64,000 nt of DNA from Thiorhodospira sibirica ATCC 700588 (GTDB lineage: Bacteria; Pseudomonadota; Gammaproteobacteria; Ectothiorhodospirales; Ectothiorhodospiraceae), in contig NZ_MU255056.1 of the NCBI RefSeq assembly GCF_000227725.2, positions 1,342,747-1,406,746 on the forward strand, in the 5' to 3' direction. The translations under genes and the position numbers were made by a program. Positions 8,782-17,843 of the stretch are shown here, in pieces. The number at the start of each line of letters is the position of its first letter. Position 1 is the stretch's first letter. The notes beneath the pieces were generated by a model, which worked only from the letters and a program-made list of their open reading frames with translations, was not told where the DNA came from and did not search any database.

Positions 8782-11700
8782 ATGATGCCTCCTCTTTTTC
8801 AGCAAGACCGCAAACCCCACTTGATCAGTCTGAAATGGAAAGCCTTTTGGTTATTTGGCGCGTTTTTCAGTGGCTTGTTTTTATTCTATATCCACTTCAA
8901 TCACCAAAACCTCAAACAAAGCTATGCGATGCAGCGCGCCAGTACGCAACAGCATGTGCAGCTGGCGCTGACTGGGCTGGTGGATCTTTCGCAGAATAAT
9001 TTATTGAATCTGGCGCAGTTGATTCCGGCGCTCAGTGGCCTGCGTGAGACGCTGGAGCAAGAAGATACGGATGCCCTGCATGCCCTGTTTGCACCGCATT
9101 GGGCGAGTTTGCAGCTAGATAGCGACATTGCCCTGGCCTTATTTGCCAATGCCAGCGGGAAAACCCTGGCCAGCTGGCATACCCTGGCCTCGCAACCGCT
9201 GCCCCTTGAGAGCATTGAGCGCGCGGTGGCGCAGGTGCTGGATTCTGAATTGCCACGTAATTTTGTGGACTGTCGGCCTGAATGCCTGTTGCTCAGTGCG
9301 GTGCCGGTGCTTTCCGAGGGGGAGACGCGCGGGGCGCTGGTGATGGGGCGTCCCCTGTTTACCCTGGTGCAGGATTTTCAGCAGATTGCACAGGCCGATA
9401 TTGTCCTGCTGGCCCCGCCTTCGGGGGATGATGAGGCCATCACGGTGCAACATCCTGCGCTGTGTCCCCGTGAGGTGATCGGCATCACCGGCGCCGCCCG
9501 CGTCTTGCCTCTGCTCAAGGCCTTTCAGACCCAGCAACCAAAGCCATTGGCACCGCATCGCTGGCAGCTGTCCCATCAGCAGCAGCACTATGAAATCATC
9601 GTCCAACCCTTGATTCAGCTCCCTTCCCAGGGCGCGATTTGCGCCTTGATCATCACCGATGTCGGCGAGGCGCTGCAGCATATCTCCCGTTCATTTTATC
9701 GCAATATTTTGCTGGGACTTGGGGCCTTTGGGCTGTTGCAAGTATTGCTGTTCGGGCTGGCGCATTCTTCCTTGTCACGTCTGAGTCGGGTGGCGGCGGT
9801 GCTGCCTGGGCTGGCAGAGCAGCGCTTTGGCGAGGTACGCGATACCCTCGCGCTGACGCCGCATCATTGGCCGGATGAGCTGGATACCCTGGAACACACC
9901 ACGCTGACACTGACCGAGCGTCTGGAAAGCCTGGAGCAGAATATTCAGCAATACACCTGCTCGCTGGCGCAAAAGATGCAGGAGCTGTCGGTGGAGCGTG
10001 AACGCTACGAGCTGGCCGTCGCCGGGGCCAATGATGGCATCTGGGACTGGAATTTGACCACGGATCGGGTGTTTTTCTCGCCGCGCTGGCAGAACATTCT
10101 CGGCTATGCCGATGTCAGCCATGAAGATTCACCGGATCACTGGCTGGATTGCGTGCATAACGAGGATCTGGAAAAGTTGCAGCGGGATTTGCAGCATCAC
10201 CTGGAAGGCGCCACGCCCTGGCTGGAAAATGAACACCGCCTGCGCCACACCGATGGCGCCTATCGCTGGGTATTGTGTCGGGCGATGGCCGTGCGCAATG
10301 CCTCGGGCTATGCCTACCGGCTAGCGGGGTCTATTTCCGACATCACCCAGCGGCGACGCATTGAGGAGCAGCTGAGCCATGATGCCTTGCACGATTTATT
10401 AACCGGTCTGCCCAACCGCAATCTGTTTCTGGATCGGCTGGAACAGGCCATTTACCGTCTGCAGCGTAATCCTGGCAGTGGTTTTGCAGTGTTGCTGCTG
10501 GATCTGGATAATTTTAAAACCATCAACGACGGCTTTGGGCATCATTTTGGCGATCAGGTGCTGGTGGAGGTCGCCAACCGTCTGCACAGCTGCCTGCGCA
10601 CCGGGGACAGTCTGGCCCGTCTGGGCGGGGATGAATTCAGCATTTTGCTGGATGAGGCGCGCACCCTGGAACAGGCCGAGCCGCTGGTGTTGCGGATTCG
10701 CGCCGCTTTTACCCTACCGATCACCGTCTCGGGCTATGAGGTGTTCACCAGTTTCAGCGTGGGCATTGTCATTGGCGCAGATCACGACATCCGTCCGGCG
10801 GAATTGCTGCGCAATGCCGATACTGCGATGTATCACGCCAAGGCCAAAAGCAAAGGCGGGCTGATCCTCTTTCAGGAAAGCATGCACACCAGCGCCATGC
10901 ATCGCATCACCCTGGAAACCGCGCTGCGTTATGCCATTGAGCGTGAGGAATTCAGTCTGTTTTATCAGCCGATTGTGGCCTTGGAGAGCGGCCAGCTAAC
11001 CGGCTTTGAGGCCCTGATTCGCTGGCAAAAAGCCAATGACCAGATTGTTTCTCCGGCCGATTTCATTCCACTGGCCGAGGAGACTGGCCTGATCATCCCC
11101 CTGGGCCGCTGGATCATCAACGAGGCGATAGCCAAGGCCGCCGCCTGGTATCATCAGCAGCTCGAAGGGCGCCCCTTACCGATTAACATCAACGTCTCCG
11201 GACGCCAGATCAAAGATGCCGGACTGCTGCCGGAGTTGCGCAAGGCCTTACAAACACACCAGTTGCCGCCAGAATGGATCAAGATTGAACTCACGGAAAG
11301 CGCGGTGATTGATGACCCGGATCATGCCCTGGCCATCTTGGAACAGATCAAGGACATGGGGCTGGGTCTATGTATGGATGATTTTGGTACCGGCTACTCC
11401 TCCCTAAGCCAGCTGCATACCCTGCCCTTTGATGTGGTCAAGATCGACGGCTCATTTATCCGGCGCATGGATAAAAATATTCACGACACCGGCATGATCA
11501 ACGCCATCATCACCATGACCCATAAACTGGGCAAAACGGTGGTGGCCGAATGTGTCGAATCCTGGTGGCAGGTCGAGGTCTTGCGCAAGATGCATTGCCA
11601 AGGGGGACAGGGCTATGTCTTCTCGCCACCGGTCAACGCCGCCAAGGCAGATACCCTGGTGCAGCAAGGCACTTCCTGGAAAAACCCGGAGGGTGCTTAG
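8782..11700 (+). CDS. Membrane sensor with PAS, GGDEF and EAL domains (c-di-GMP turnover)
   Basis: A 972-residue protein. Transmembrane segments lie at about 14-34 and 305-328, enclosing a periplasmic sensor region of about 265 residues of no recognised type. A HAMP-like linker and a short coiled coil lead into a PAS domain (about 408-528, GIWDWNLTTDRVFFSP...YRWVLCRA). The GGDEF domain follows (signature GGDEF intact at about 614-618, with LLDLDNFKTIND) and then the EAL domain (EALIRW near 741, DDFGTGYSSL, KIDGSFIRRM). Both active-site signatures look complete, so synthesis and breakdown of c-di-GMP are both possible. It is the last gene of an operon with the PstS-like protein and the porin, which suggests sensing of a periplasmic ligand. 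Confidence 0.9.
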   Translation: MMPPLFQQDRKPHLISLKWKAFWLFGAFFSGLFLFYIHFNHQNLKQSYAMQRASTQQHVQLALTGLVDLSQNNLLNLAQLIPALSGLRETLEQEDTDALHALFAPHWASLQLDSDIALALFANASGKTLASWHTLASQPLPLESIERAVAQVLDSELPRNFVDCRPECLLLSAVPVLSEGETRGALVMGRPLFTLVQDFQQIAQADIVLLAPPSGDDEAITVQHPALCPREVIGITGAARVLPLLKAFQTQQPKPLAPHRWQLSHQQQHYEIIVQPLIQLPSQGAICALIITDVGEALQHISRSFYRNILLGLGAFGLLQVLLFGLAHSSLSRLSRVAAVLPGLAEQRFGEVRDTLALTPHHWPDELDTLEHTTLTLTERLESLEQNIQQYTCSLAQKMQELSVERERYELAVAGANDGIWDWNLTTDRVFFSPRWQNILGYADVSHEDSPDHWLDCVHNEDLEKLQRDLQHHLEGATPWLENEHRLRHTDGAYRWVLCRAMAVRNASGYAYRLAGSISDITQRRRIEEQLSHDALHDLLTGLPNRNLFLDRLEQAIYRLQRNPGSGFAVLLLDLDNFKTINDGFGHHFGDQVLVEVANRLHSCLRTGDSLARLGGDEFSILLDEARTLEQAEPLVLRIRAAFTLPITVSGYEVFTSFSVGIVIGADHDIRPAELLRNADTAMYHAKAKSKGGLILFQESMHTSAMHRITLETALRYAIEREEFSLFYQPIVALESGQLTGFEALIRWQKANDQIVSPADFIPLAEETGLIIPLGRWIINEAIAKAAAWYHQQLEGRPLPININVSGRQIKDAGLLPELRKALQTHQLPPEWIKIELTESAVIDDPDHALAILEQIKDMGLGLCMDDFGTGYSSLSQLHTLPFDVVKIDGSFIRRMDKNIHDTGMINAIITMTHKLGKTVVAECVESWWQVEVLRKMHCQGGQGYVFSPPVNAAKADTLVQQGTSWKNPEGA

Positions 11701-11812
11701 GTTCTGCTGACATTTCATCCAAGTTATTGATTTATAAAATCTATGGAGAGTTCCATAAGCTTGGCCGCCAGTATGGGATGATAATGCCCCCCACCCAACA
11801 CCCGAAAAAGCC

Positions 11813-12102
11813 GTCAACTGCCCTGGCCTAAAGGCAGGAGGGTCAGGATCATGCAGGCGTTAGGTAAAGCGTCGAACCTGCCTGCTGCGACACACGCGGC
11901 GCAGGCAGGGGCTAGCCGGTTGTACAGTACACACATTGGCGGGGGAGCGACCACGCCGTGAGGCGTTGTCCGTCACCAGGCCCTTACGGGCAGAGCCTCA
12001 CGGTCCGGCAGGTGGATGGTCTGCACTTATTTTCGGCGGCTGCGAGGTCGTAGCTGCTATCCCTCCCCGGCATCAAGGCCGGGGTTTCTCGCGGAGAAAC
12101 TG
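11813..12102 (+). mobile_element. HEARO/omega-RNA-like element, copy A, without IscB, ending at the acyltransferase start codon
   Basis: About 290 bases shared with copy B at 37991-38437. It begins GTCAACTGCCC next to a small hairpin and continues through TCAGGATCATG and AAAGCGTCGAA. A stem at 11949-11970 has arms GACCACGCC and GGCGTTGTC around a GTGA loop; the same stem in copy B has different bases but keeps a GNRA loop (GCAA), as in a conserved RNA fold. The right end (12056-12102) has the hairpin CCCCGGC/GCCGGGG and ends GGAGAAACTG, directly followed by ATGA. HEARO RNAs are IscB omega-RNAs whose mobile elements were reported to lie just before ATGA or GTGA. No iscB or tnpB is present. Compared with copy B it lacks about 110 bases near the left end and carries an inserted palindrome at 11877-11909. 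The RNA class is inferred from memory of its features. Confidence 0.65.
11877..11909. repeat. Palindromic GC-rich repeat (copy 1 of 3)
   Basis: Arms CCTGCCTGC and GCAGGCAGG flank a core TGCGACACACGCG-like sequence. Related palindromes lie at 38027-38069 and 59000-59041. This one interrupts element copy A: copy B has unrelated sequence at the same place, between GTCGAA and AGCCGGTTGTAC. Confidence 0.75.
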
Positions 12103-12780
12103 ATGAGCAATTGGTTAATACGCAGGATTGCGGGGGTGATGCCCTGGCTGATACAGCGCAGTCTGCGGCGGGGTTTGCATGCGGTTTATCTGCGCACGGA
12201 TGGTCAGGCACTGGCGGCTACGGCGCTGCTGACGGCGAATCATCACAGTTGGTGGGATGGCTATCTGGTGTGGTTATTGCGTGAGCGGCTGCAGGCGCGG
12301 ATGGGACTGATTATGCGGGCGGCGCAGCTTGATCGCTTTCGCTTTTTTCGGCCCATGGGGGTGTTTAGTGATCGCGAGGTGCGCCAGGCGATTCACCGCC
12401 TCAAGCATGGCGAGAGCGTGGTCATTTTTGCGGAAGGGAAATTATGTCCGCCCGGTGTGGTGCGTGAGATTCGCCCTGGGAGTGCCTTTTTGGCGCGCAA
12501 GGCGCAAGTGCCCATTCAGCCTTTGGCGCTGCGGGTGGTGGTGCGCGGTGCCCAACATCCGGAGGCCTTTATTTCGCTGGGGCCGGTGCTACCTGCTACG
12601 GCCTCTGCCGAGCAGATCGTGGCGGCGATTAACCATGAGTTAGCGCAGATTGAGCAGAGCATTGCGCACAGTGACCCCGAACAGATGCCGCCGGGCTATA
12701 CCTGCTGGGTTGCGGGGGCGCAGGGCCTGCATGAGCGCATGGGCTGGATTGACCGGCTGTGGCAAGGCAGGGCTAAGTAG
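12103..12780 (+). CDS. PlsC-like 1-acylglycerol-3-phosphate acyltransferase family protein
   Basis: A 225-residue lysophospholipid acyltransferase-type protein. The catalytic HX4D motif is HHSWWD (near residue 47), and the second conserved block is IFAEGKLCPPG (FxEG type). It is shorter than many PlsC proteins and has one weakly hydrophobic segment near the N-terminus, so it is probably a peripheral inner-membrane enzyme; the acyl acceptor is unknown. The ATG at 12103 lies immediately after element copy A, and the GGAG at 12093-12096, inside the element, is its only visible Shine-Dalgarno sequence. The gene therefore seems to be translated from a ribosome site brought or replaced by the insertion. 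Confidence 0.8.
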   Translation: MSNWLIRRIAGVMPWLIQRSLRRGLHAVYLRTDGQALAATALLTANHHSWWDGYLVWLLRERLQARMGLIMRAAQLDRFRFFRPMGVFSDREVRQAIHRLKHGESVVIFAEGKLCPPGVVREIRPGSAFLARKAQVPIQPLALRVVVRGAQHPEAFISLGPVLPATASAEQIVAAINHELAQIEQSIAHSDPEQMPPGYTCWVAGAQGLHERMGWIDRLWQGRAK

Positions 12781-12989
12781 GGTATCGCCGGGCATGGTTA
12801 AATGATTGCGCTGAACGGTAAAGCAGTTCATTATCAAGCAAGGGTTCGCGTATACGTTTCGGGATTCCGGCGCGCTTTTTGCTTTATCCATGCCTTGGGC
12901 GAACAGTGCAACGCTTCGCTGCGTATTGTGGTTTGTGCATGACCATCCCTATACATCCATGCTGCTCTTGCTGTCACGGTGAAACTTAG

Positions 12990-14579
12990 ATGAAAAAAAA
13001 TCTGCCCGTCACCCAAAGGGATATTTCCTTTGGTGAGGATCAGGTGTTGGTTTCAATGACCGATACCAAAGGGATTATCAAAAGTGCCAATGATGCCTTT
13101 ATTGCCATTTCTGGATTTACCCAAGAAGAGCTGATTGGCCATGCACATAACATGGTACGTCACCCTGATGTGCCCCCGGCGGTCTTTGAGGATTTATGGA
13201 AAAGCTTGAAAGCAGAGAAAATCTGGGTGGGGGTGATTAAAAACCGCGCTAAAAACGGCGATCACTACTGGGTGGAGGCTTTTGTCAGTCCCTTGTATGA
13301 AGGCCGCCGTTTGGTGGGCTATCAGTCGGTGCGGGTCAAACCGCGCCCTGAAGACGTGAAACGCGCCGAGCAGATGTATCAGGCGCTGTCGCAGGGCAAG
13401 ACCAACATCTTGGCATGGTATGACCCGCATCGCTGGAGCGTGACACAGCGCCTGTTTATCGGGTTGCTGGTGGCGTTATTGATCAGCTGGGGGATGTTTG
13501 TGGGGATTTTGGCGTGGCTTTCTCAGCCGCTGTGGCCCAGTCTGTTGTTGTTGGGCATAGGACTCCCCGCGATCGGGCTGATGAGCAGTTTGTTTACCCG
13601 CAATATCCGTGCATTTTGCCGACAATCGCGGCAATTTATCCATAATCCCCTGATGCAGCAGGTGTTTACCGGCAGTCTGGATGAATTCGGGCAACTGGAG
13701 TTTGAGACCCGAGTGCTCAAGGCGCGCAATCGTACCGCCTTGGGGCGTTTGGGTGAATATGCCAAGGAGGTGGATGGCTATGCCCAGAAAAATGCCCGGC
13801 ATACCGGCGAGATGGCGCGTGAGGTGGAGCATCAGCAGGCAGAAACCGAGATGGTTGCCACGGCGATGAATGAGATGACGACCACCATTCATGAGGTGGC
13901 GCGCAATACCAGTGATACCTCGAATGCCGCCAGTTCGGCGGTGCAAAATGTGGAGCAGTCCTCGCGTGATGTGGAGTCCATTTTGCGCCAGATTCAGGGT
14001 CTGGCTCAGGATATCAGCCAGACCGCTGAGGTGATCAAAAATTTGACACAATACAGCGCGCAAATCGCCAATATTTTGGAGCAGGTGAAGGGCATTTCCG
14101 ATCAGACCAATTTGCTGGCGCTGAATGCGGCGATTGAGGCGGCGCGGGCCGGTGAGGCAGGGCGAGGTTTTGCGGTGGTGGCCGATGAGGTGCGTCAATT
14201 ATCGCAACGCACCCAGGAGTATTCCAAGGAAATCGGCACCATGGTGGGTAAGTTACAAGAGGCCACGGAGAAGGCGGTACACGCGATGGAAGGCAGCCAG
14301 GAAACCGCCAGCGAGGTCGCGCAAAAATCGACCCTGATTGGCGAAAATATCCACTCAATCGGCCACGATGTGCAAAATATCAACGATATTGCCTTGCAGG
14401 TCGCCTCAGCGGTTGAAGAGCAGGCGGCGGTGGCTGAGGAAATCAACCGCAATATCACCAATCTCAATGATGTCGGCCTGAAGAACACCCAAATTGCCGA
14501 GTCCCTCCAGCAAAGCGGCGAGCATTTGCAACAGATGGCGGTGAGCCTGTCGGATATGGTACGCCAGTTCAAACTGTAG
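12990..14579 (+). CDS. aer: Aer-like aerotaxis/energy-taxis chemoreceptor (PAS + MCP)
   Basis: A 529-residue receptor. The N-terminal PAS domain (about 10-125) closely follows E. coli Aer, with [15 protein letters not shown], the FAD-pocket region [11 protein letters not shown] and [14 protein letters not shown]. Two adjacent hydrophobic segments (about 150-172 and 177-195) make a membrane hairpin, again as in Aer, so there is no periplasmic ligand domain. The C-terminal methyl-accepting signalling domain contains the hairpin tip [19 protein letters not shown]. It is expected to sense redox state through FAD and pass the signal to CheA/CheW encoded nearby. It lies on its own transcript upstream of the second chemoreceptor and the che genes. 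Confidence 0.88.
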   Translation: MKKNLPVTQRDISFGEDQVLVSMTDTKGIIKSANDAFIAISGFTQEELIGHAHNMVRHPDVPPAVFEDLWKSLKAEKIWVGVIKNRAKNGDHYWVEAFVSPLYEGRRLVGYQSVRVKPRPEDVKRAEQMYQALSQGKTNILAWYDPHRWSVTQRLFIGLLVALLISWGMFVGILAWLSQPLWPSLLLLGIGLPAIGLMSSLFTRNIRAFCRQSRQFIHNPLMQQVFTGSLDEFGQLEFETRVLKARNRTALGRLGEYAKEVDGYAQKNARHTGEMAREVEHQQAETEMVATAMNEMTTTIHEVARNTSDTSNAASSAVQNVEQSSRDVESILRQIQGLAQDISQTAEVIKNLTQYSAQIANILEQVKGISDQTNLLALNAAIEAARAGEAGRGFAVVADEVRQLSQRTQEYSKEIGTMVGKLQEATEKAVHAMEGSQETASEVAQKSTLIGENIHSIGHDVQNINDIALQVASAVEEQAAVAEEINRNITNLNDVGLKNTQIAESLQQSGEHLQQMAVSLSDMVRQFKL

Positions 14580-14891
14580 TCACCGCACCACGGCGGCAAG
14601 CCCTTGCCGTTCTTTAGAAGAACCGCCCGCACGGCGCGGGTGTACGGGGTGGCGCGATCTGCACAGATGTCGCCACCGCAGGGCTTATACGCAACACGCG
14701 CTGACGACATCACTTCAATCTACGCTAACCCAGCGACGCACTTTGGCCAGATCTTGCCAGCGGCTGCATGAAACAGCGCCCACCGCCCGTCCTTGATCTT
14801 TAGGCATAACTTTTGCTTTAAATCGCATTAAGTTAACGTAGCTTCTATACATTCAAGCCTAACAGCTTGCATACGCTAAGGGGATTGGGTC
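14580..14891. other. Intergenic region between two chemoreceptor genes
   Basis: About 310 bases. Small stems such as CGGCAAG/CTTGCCG near 14595-14611 lie just after the aer-like stop and could help end transcription, but no T run follows. AAGGGGA, about 6 bases before the ATG at 14892, is the ribosome site of the next gene. I see no convincing sigma-28 promoter and no gene. Confidence 0.4.
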
Positions 14892-17078
14892 ATGTTAAGC
14901 ATGTTCAAGCATTTAAAATTGGGGCTAAAACTGGGTTTGGGTTTTGGTCTGGTGCTGGTCTTAACCGCGATTATCGCCGTGATCGGTTATAGCGGCATTG
15001 AAAAACTTTTGTATCGGGCGCAAACCGAGGACCGCATCGCGCAACTGGGGTTTTTGACCCTGGAGGCGCGCCAGCATGAGAAGAATTTCATCATCCGTGG
15101 CGAGGCACGCTACATTGATGAGGTCAAGCAGCGCGCTGATGGGGTGATTGCCACAGCCACCGAGGCACGGGAGCGTTTTTATGACCCCGCCGATCAGGCC
15201 GCCATGGACCAGGTGGTACGCTATGCGCAGAGCTATTTCACCGCTTTTCAAAGCTATGTGAATGCGGTAGAGCGGCAAAATGCCGCCGGTACAGAGATGC
15301 AAGATCAGAGTCGGGCGATGGAGGCGATGGTTGAATCCCTGCTGCAAATTGAGCGGCAACGCTTCAGTGCCTGGGAGCAGTCGCGCAACACCCAGCGTAG
15401 CGAGGCCGATGTCTTTGCCAGTGCTCATGCCGAGCCGCTGGATTTTGAGCAGCTCAACGCCAACCGTACCGAAACCAATCGCCTGATGCGTTTGCTGTTG
15501 AGTGCGCAGGTTGATGAAAAGAACTATGCCCTGCGTCCGAGCGCCTCAGCCATCCAGGATTTTCGCATGGAACTTGCTGAGATGCGCAATACCCTGGACG
15601 CGCTGAAATCCCGCCAGCGTGATGCCTCCTATATCGCCACCCTCAATGAGGTCCATGCGATGCTGGGACGCTATGAGGAGAGCTTTATACGCTTTACCCG
15701 CCTGGAGGATGAAAAAGCCGCCGCTGAACAGCAAATGATTGAAATTGCCCGTGATTTACTCGTTGAGGCCAACCGGGTGGCTGCCCTGCAACAGGAGCGT
15801 ATGCACAGTGAAGGGATTCGCGCCGAGGTGATTATGGCTATCTCGGCGCTGGTGGCGATTTTGTTGGGAATTCTGGCGGCCTTCTTTATCACGCGCCTGA
15901 TTACGGTACCGGTGAGTCATGCGGTGACGGGTCTGAAACAGATCGCCGAGGGGGATTTGAATATGCAGATCAGCGCCGACAGTCGCGATGAAATCGGCCA
16001 GCTGATGGAGGCATTGGTCTTGATGCAGGACAATTTGCGGCGCATTGTCAGTGAGGTGCGCTCGGCCTCGGAAATGGTGTATAGCGCGGCAGGTGAGATC
16101 TCGGCGGGCAATGCCGATCTGAGCCAGCGCACCGAAGAGCAGGCTTCCAGCCTTGAAGAAACCGCGTCCAGCATGGAGCAGATGACGGCAACGGTCAAGC
16201 AGAATGCCGATAATGCCCAGCAAGCCAATCAGCTGGCCCTTCGCGCCCGCGATACGGCTGAACAGGGTGGGCAGGTGGTGGCTAATACCGTCGCCGCCAT
16301 GACAGAAATCAATCACTCTAGCAGCAAGATTGCCGATATTATCAGCGTGATTGATGAAATTGCCTTCCAGACCAATTTGCTCGCCTTGAATGCTGCCGTG
16401 GAGGCTGCGCGGGCCGGTGAACAGGGACGCGGTTTTGCGGTGGTCGCCGGTGAGGTGCGCAATCTGGCCCAGCGCAGTGCTGAGGCCGCCAAAGAGATCA
16501 AGAAATTGATTCAAGATAGCGTGGCCAAGGTGGAGCAAGGTTCGGATCTGGTGAATGAGTCTGGCACCCGTCTGGAAGAGATTGTGCAGGCGGTTAAGAA
16601 AGTCACCGATATTGTCTCCGAGATTGCCGCCGCCAGTCAGGAACAGGCCACTGGGGTTGAGCAGGTCAATAAGGCGGTGATGCAGATGGATACCGTGACC
16701 CAGCAAAATGCAGCGCTGGTGGAAGAAGCGGCCTCCGCCAGCCGTTCGCTGGCAGATCAGTCGGCCAAATTGCGCGAAACCATGGAGTTCTTTAAGCTAG
16801 AGACCGGGCAGCATACGGCAACCGCCGCACCCAGCCTGACGCAAGCCAAGGCAACATCAGGCAGCGGCGCATCCGCCCACAGCAAAGCGCCCACGGTGAG
16901 CAGGCCCGGCGCCGCAAAACCTGCTGCCAAAACCTCGGTGCCTGCGGTCAAAGCCAAAGCGCCTGCAGTTGCCGCCAAACCCCCGGCCCCCAAGGCGGCC
17001 CCCACGTCTAAACCGGTAGCCAAAGCTGCCCCTGCCAAGCATACGCTGGAGGATGATGATGAGTGGACCGAATTCTAA
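14892..17078 (+). CDS. Methyl-accepting chemotaxis protein with CheR/CheB-docking tail
   Basis: A 728-residue transmembrane chemoreceptor. A first membrane segment (about 12-34) leads to a periplasmic helical ligand domain of about 275 residues (possibly of the HBM type). A second segment (about 312-334) is followed by a HAMP domain and a long methylation/signalling coiled coil with the tip [19 protein letters not shown]. After residue 640 comes a flexible Ala/Pro/Lys-rich linker, and the protein ends DDDEWTEF, an xWxxF pentapeptide of the kind that tethers CheR and CheB in Tar/Tsr. Its last 20 bases overlap the STAS gene. The ligand is unknown. It probably leads a five-gene operon (mcp, STAS, cheY, cheA, cheW). 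Confidence 0.92.
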   Translation: MLSMFKHLKLGLKLGLGFGLVLVLTAIIAVIGYSGIEKLLYRAQTEDRIAQLGFLTLEARQHEKNFIIRGEARYIDEVKQRADGVIATATEARERFYDPADQAAMDQVVRYAQSYFTAFQSYVNAVERQNAAGTEMQDQSRAMEAMVESLLQIERQRFSAWEQSRNTQRSEADVFASAHAEPLDFEQLNANRTETNRLMRLLLSAQVDEKNYALRPSASAIQDFRMELAEMRNTLDALKSRQRDASYIATLNEVHAMLGRYEESFIRFTRLEDEKAAAEQQMIEIARDLLVEANRVAALQQERMHSEGIRAEVIMAISALVAILLGILAAFFITRLITVPVSHAVTGLKQIAEGDLNMQISADSRDEIGQLMEALVLMQDNLRRIVSEVRSASEMVYSAAGEISAGNADLSQRTEEQASSLEETASSMEQMTATVKQNADNAQQANQLALRARDTAEQGGQVVANTVAAMTEINHSSSKIADIISVIDEIAFQTNLLALNAAVEAARAGEQGRGFAVVAGEVRNLAQRSAEAAKEIKKLIQDSVAKVEQGSDLVNESGTRLEEIVQAVKKVTDIVSEIAAASQEQATGVEQVNKAVMQMDTVTQQNAALVEEAASASRSLADQSAKLRETMEFFKLETGQHTATAAPSLTQAKATSGSGASAHSKAPTVSRPGAAKPAAKTSVPAVKAKAPAVAAKPPAPKAAPTSKPVAKAAPAKHTLEDDDEWTEF

Positions 17079-17367
17079 CGCGCATCAACTGGTGTTGCCT
17101 GAGGTGCTGGATATTACCCAGGTCAATGAGTTGCGCGCCGATTTAATGATGGCCCTCGGGCAAACGGAGATTCATCTGTTAGCCAATGAGGTGGTGCGGG
17201 TGGATACCGCAGGTTTGCAGTTATTGGTGGCGCTGGTGCAAGAAGCGCAACGGCGTCAGCTTAGTCTGATCATTGACTCACCTGCACCAGTGTTGCAGGA
17301 TGCGGCAAGCCGATTAGGGCTTGCTGATCTGCTGGCGCCCGTGATGATTGCGGATGCGCCATCCTGA
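17059..17367 (+). CDS. STAS-domain protein in a chemotaxis operon
   Basis: A single-domain protein of 102 residues of the SpoIIAA/STAS fold. The usual phospho-acceptor loop DSAGL appears here as VDTAGLQLL, with Thr in place of Ser, as seen in many chemotaxis-linked STAS proteins. Three ATG codons in a row (17053, 17056, 17059) follow GGAGG at 17048-17052; the third has the best spacing, so it was chosen. The start lies within the 3' end of the chemoreceptor gene, implying translational coupling. The function in chemotaxis is not established; a phospho-switch partner of CheA or of a receptor is inference. Confidence 0.82.
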   Translation: MSGPNSNAHQLVLPEVLDITQVNELRADLMMALGQTEIHLLANEVVRVDTAGLQLLVALVQEAQRRQLSLIIDSPAPVLQDAASRLGLADLLAPVMIADAPS

Positions 17368-17410
17368 TTGAACGTACTGAACACGATTTATTTATTTGTA
17401 AGGAGCAACC

Positions 17411-17773
17411 GTGGCCAAGATTCTTGCAGTCGATGATTCCACCTCATTGCGTCAAATGGTGGTATTTACCCTTAAACAGGCAGGCTATCAGGTCGTTGAG
17501 GCCGTAGATGGTCAAGATGCCCTGCAAAAAGCCAAGGCGACGCAGGTGGATTTAGTGCTCTCGGATGTGAATATGCCGGTGATGGACGGGATTACCTTGG
17601 TGAAAGAGCTGCGCAAGTTGCCAGCCTATAAATTTACCCCAATCCTCATGCTCACCACCGAGTCCGGAGACGATAAAAAACAACAGGGTAAGGCTGCCGG
17701 CGCCACCGGCTGGCTGGTCAAGCCCTTTAACCCGGATCAATTGCTGGCAACGGTCAAACGGGTGCTGGGTTAG
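17411..17773 (+). CDS. cheY: CheY-type single-domain response regulator
   Basis: A 120-residue receiver domain with all conserved residues: the acidic pair in LAVDDSTSLRQM, phospho-acceptor Asp52 in LVLSDVNMP, the Thr in MLTTES and Lys104 in LVKPF. It has no output domain, so it should act as the phosphorylated messenger from CheA to the flagellar motor or to another target. The start is GTG at 17411, with AAGGAGCAACC directly upstream. It lies 43 bases after the STAS gene and 70 bases before cheA. Confidence 0.93.
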   Translation: MAKILAVDDSTSLRQMVVFTLKQAGYQVVEAVDGQDALQKAKATQVDLVLSDVNMPVMDGITLVKELRKLPAYKFTPILMLTTESGDDKKQQGKAAGATGWLVKPFNPDQLLATVKRVLG

Positions 17774-17843
17774 CTCCCAACCGGTGACTGAAGGCGCGTA
17801 TGCGCACAGCAACTCTCAACGCCACTGCGGCGGGGTGAACGGC

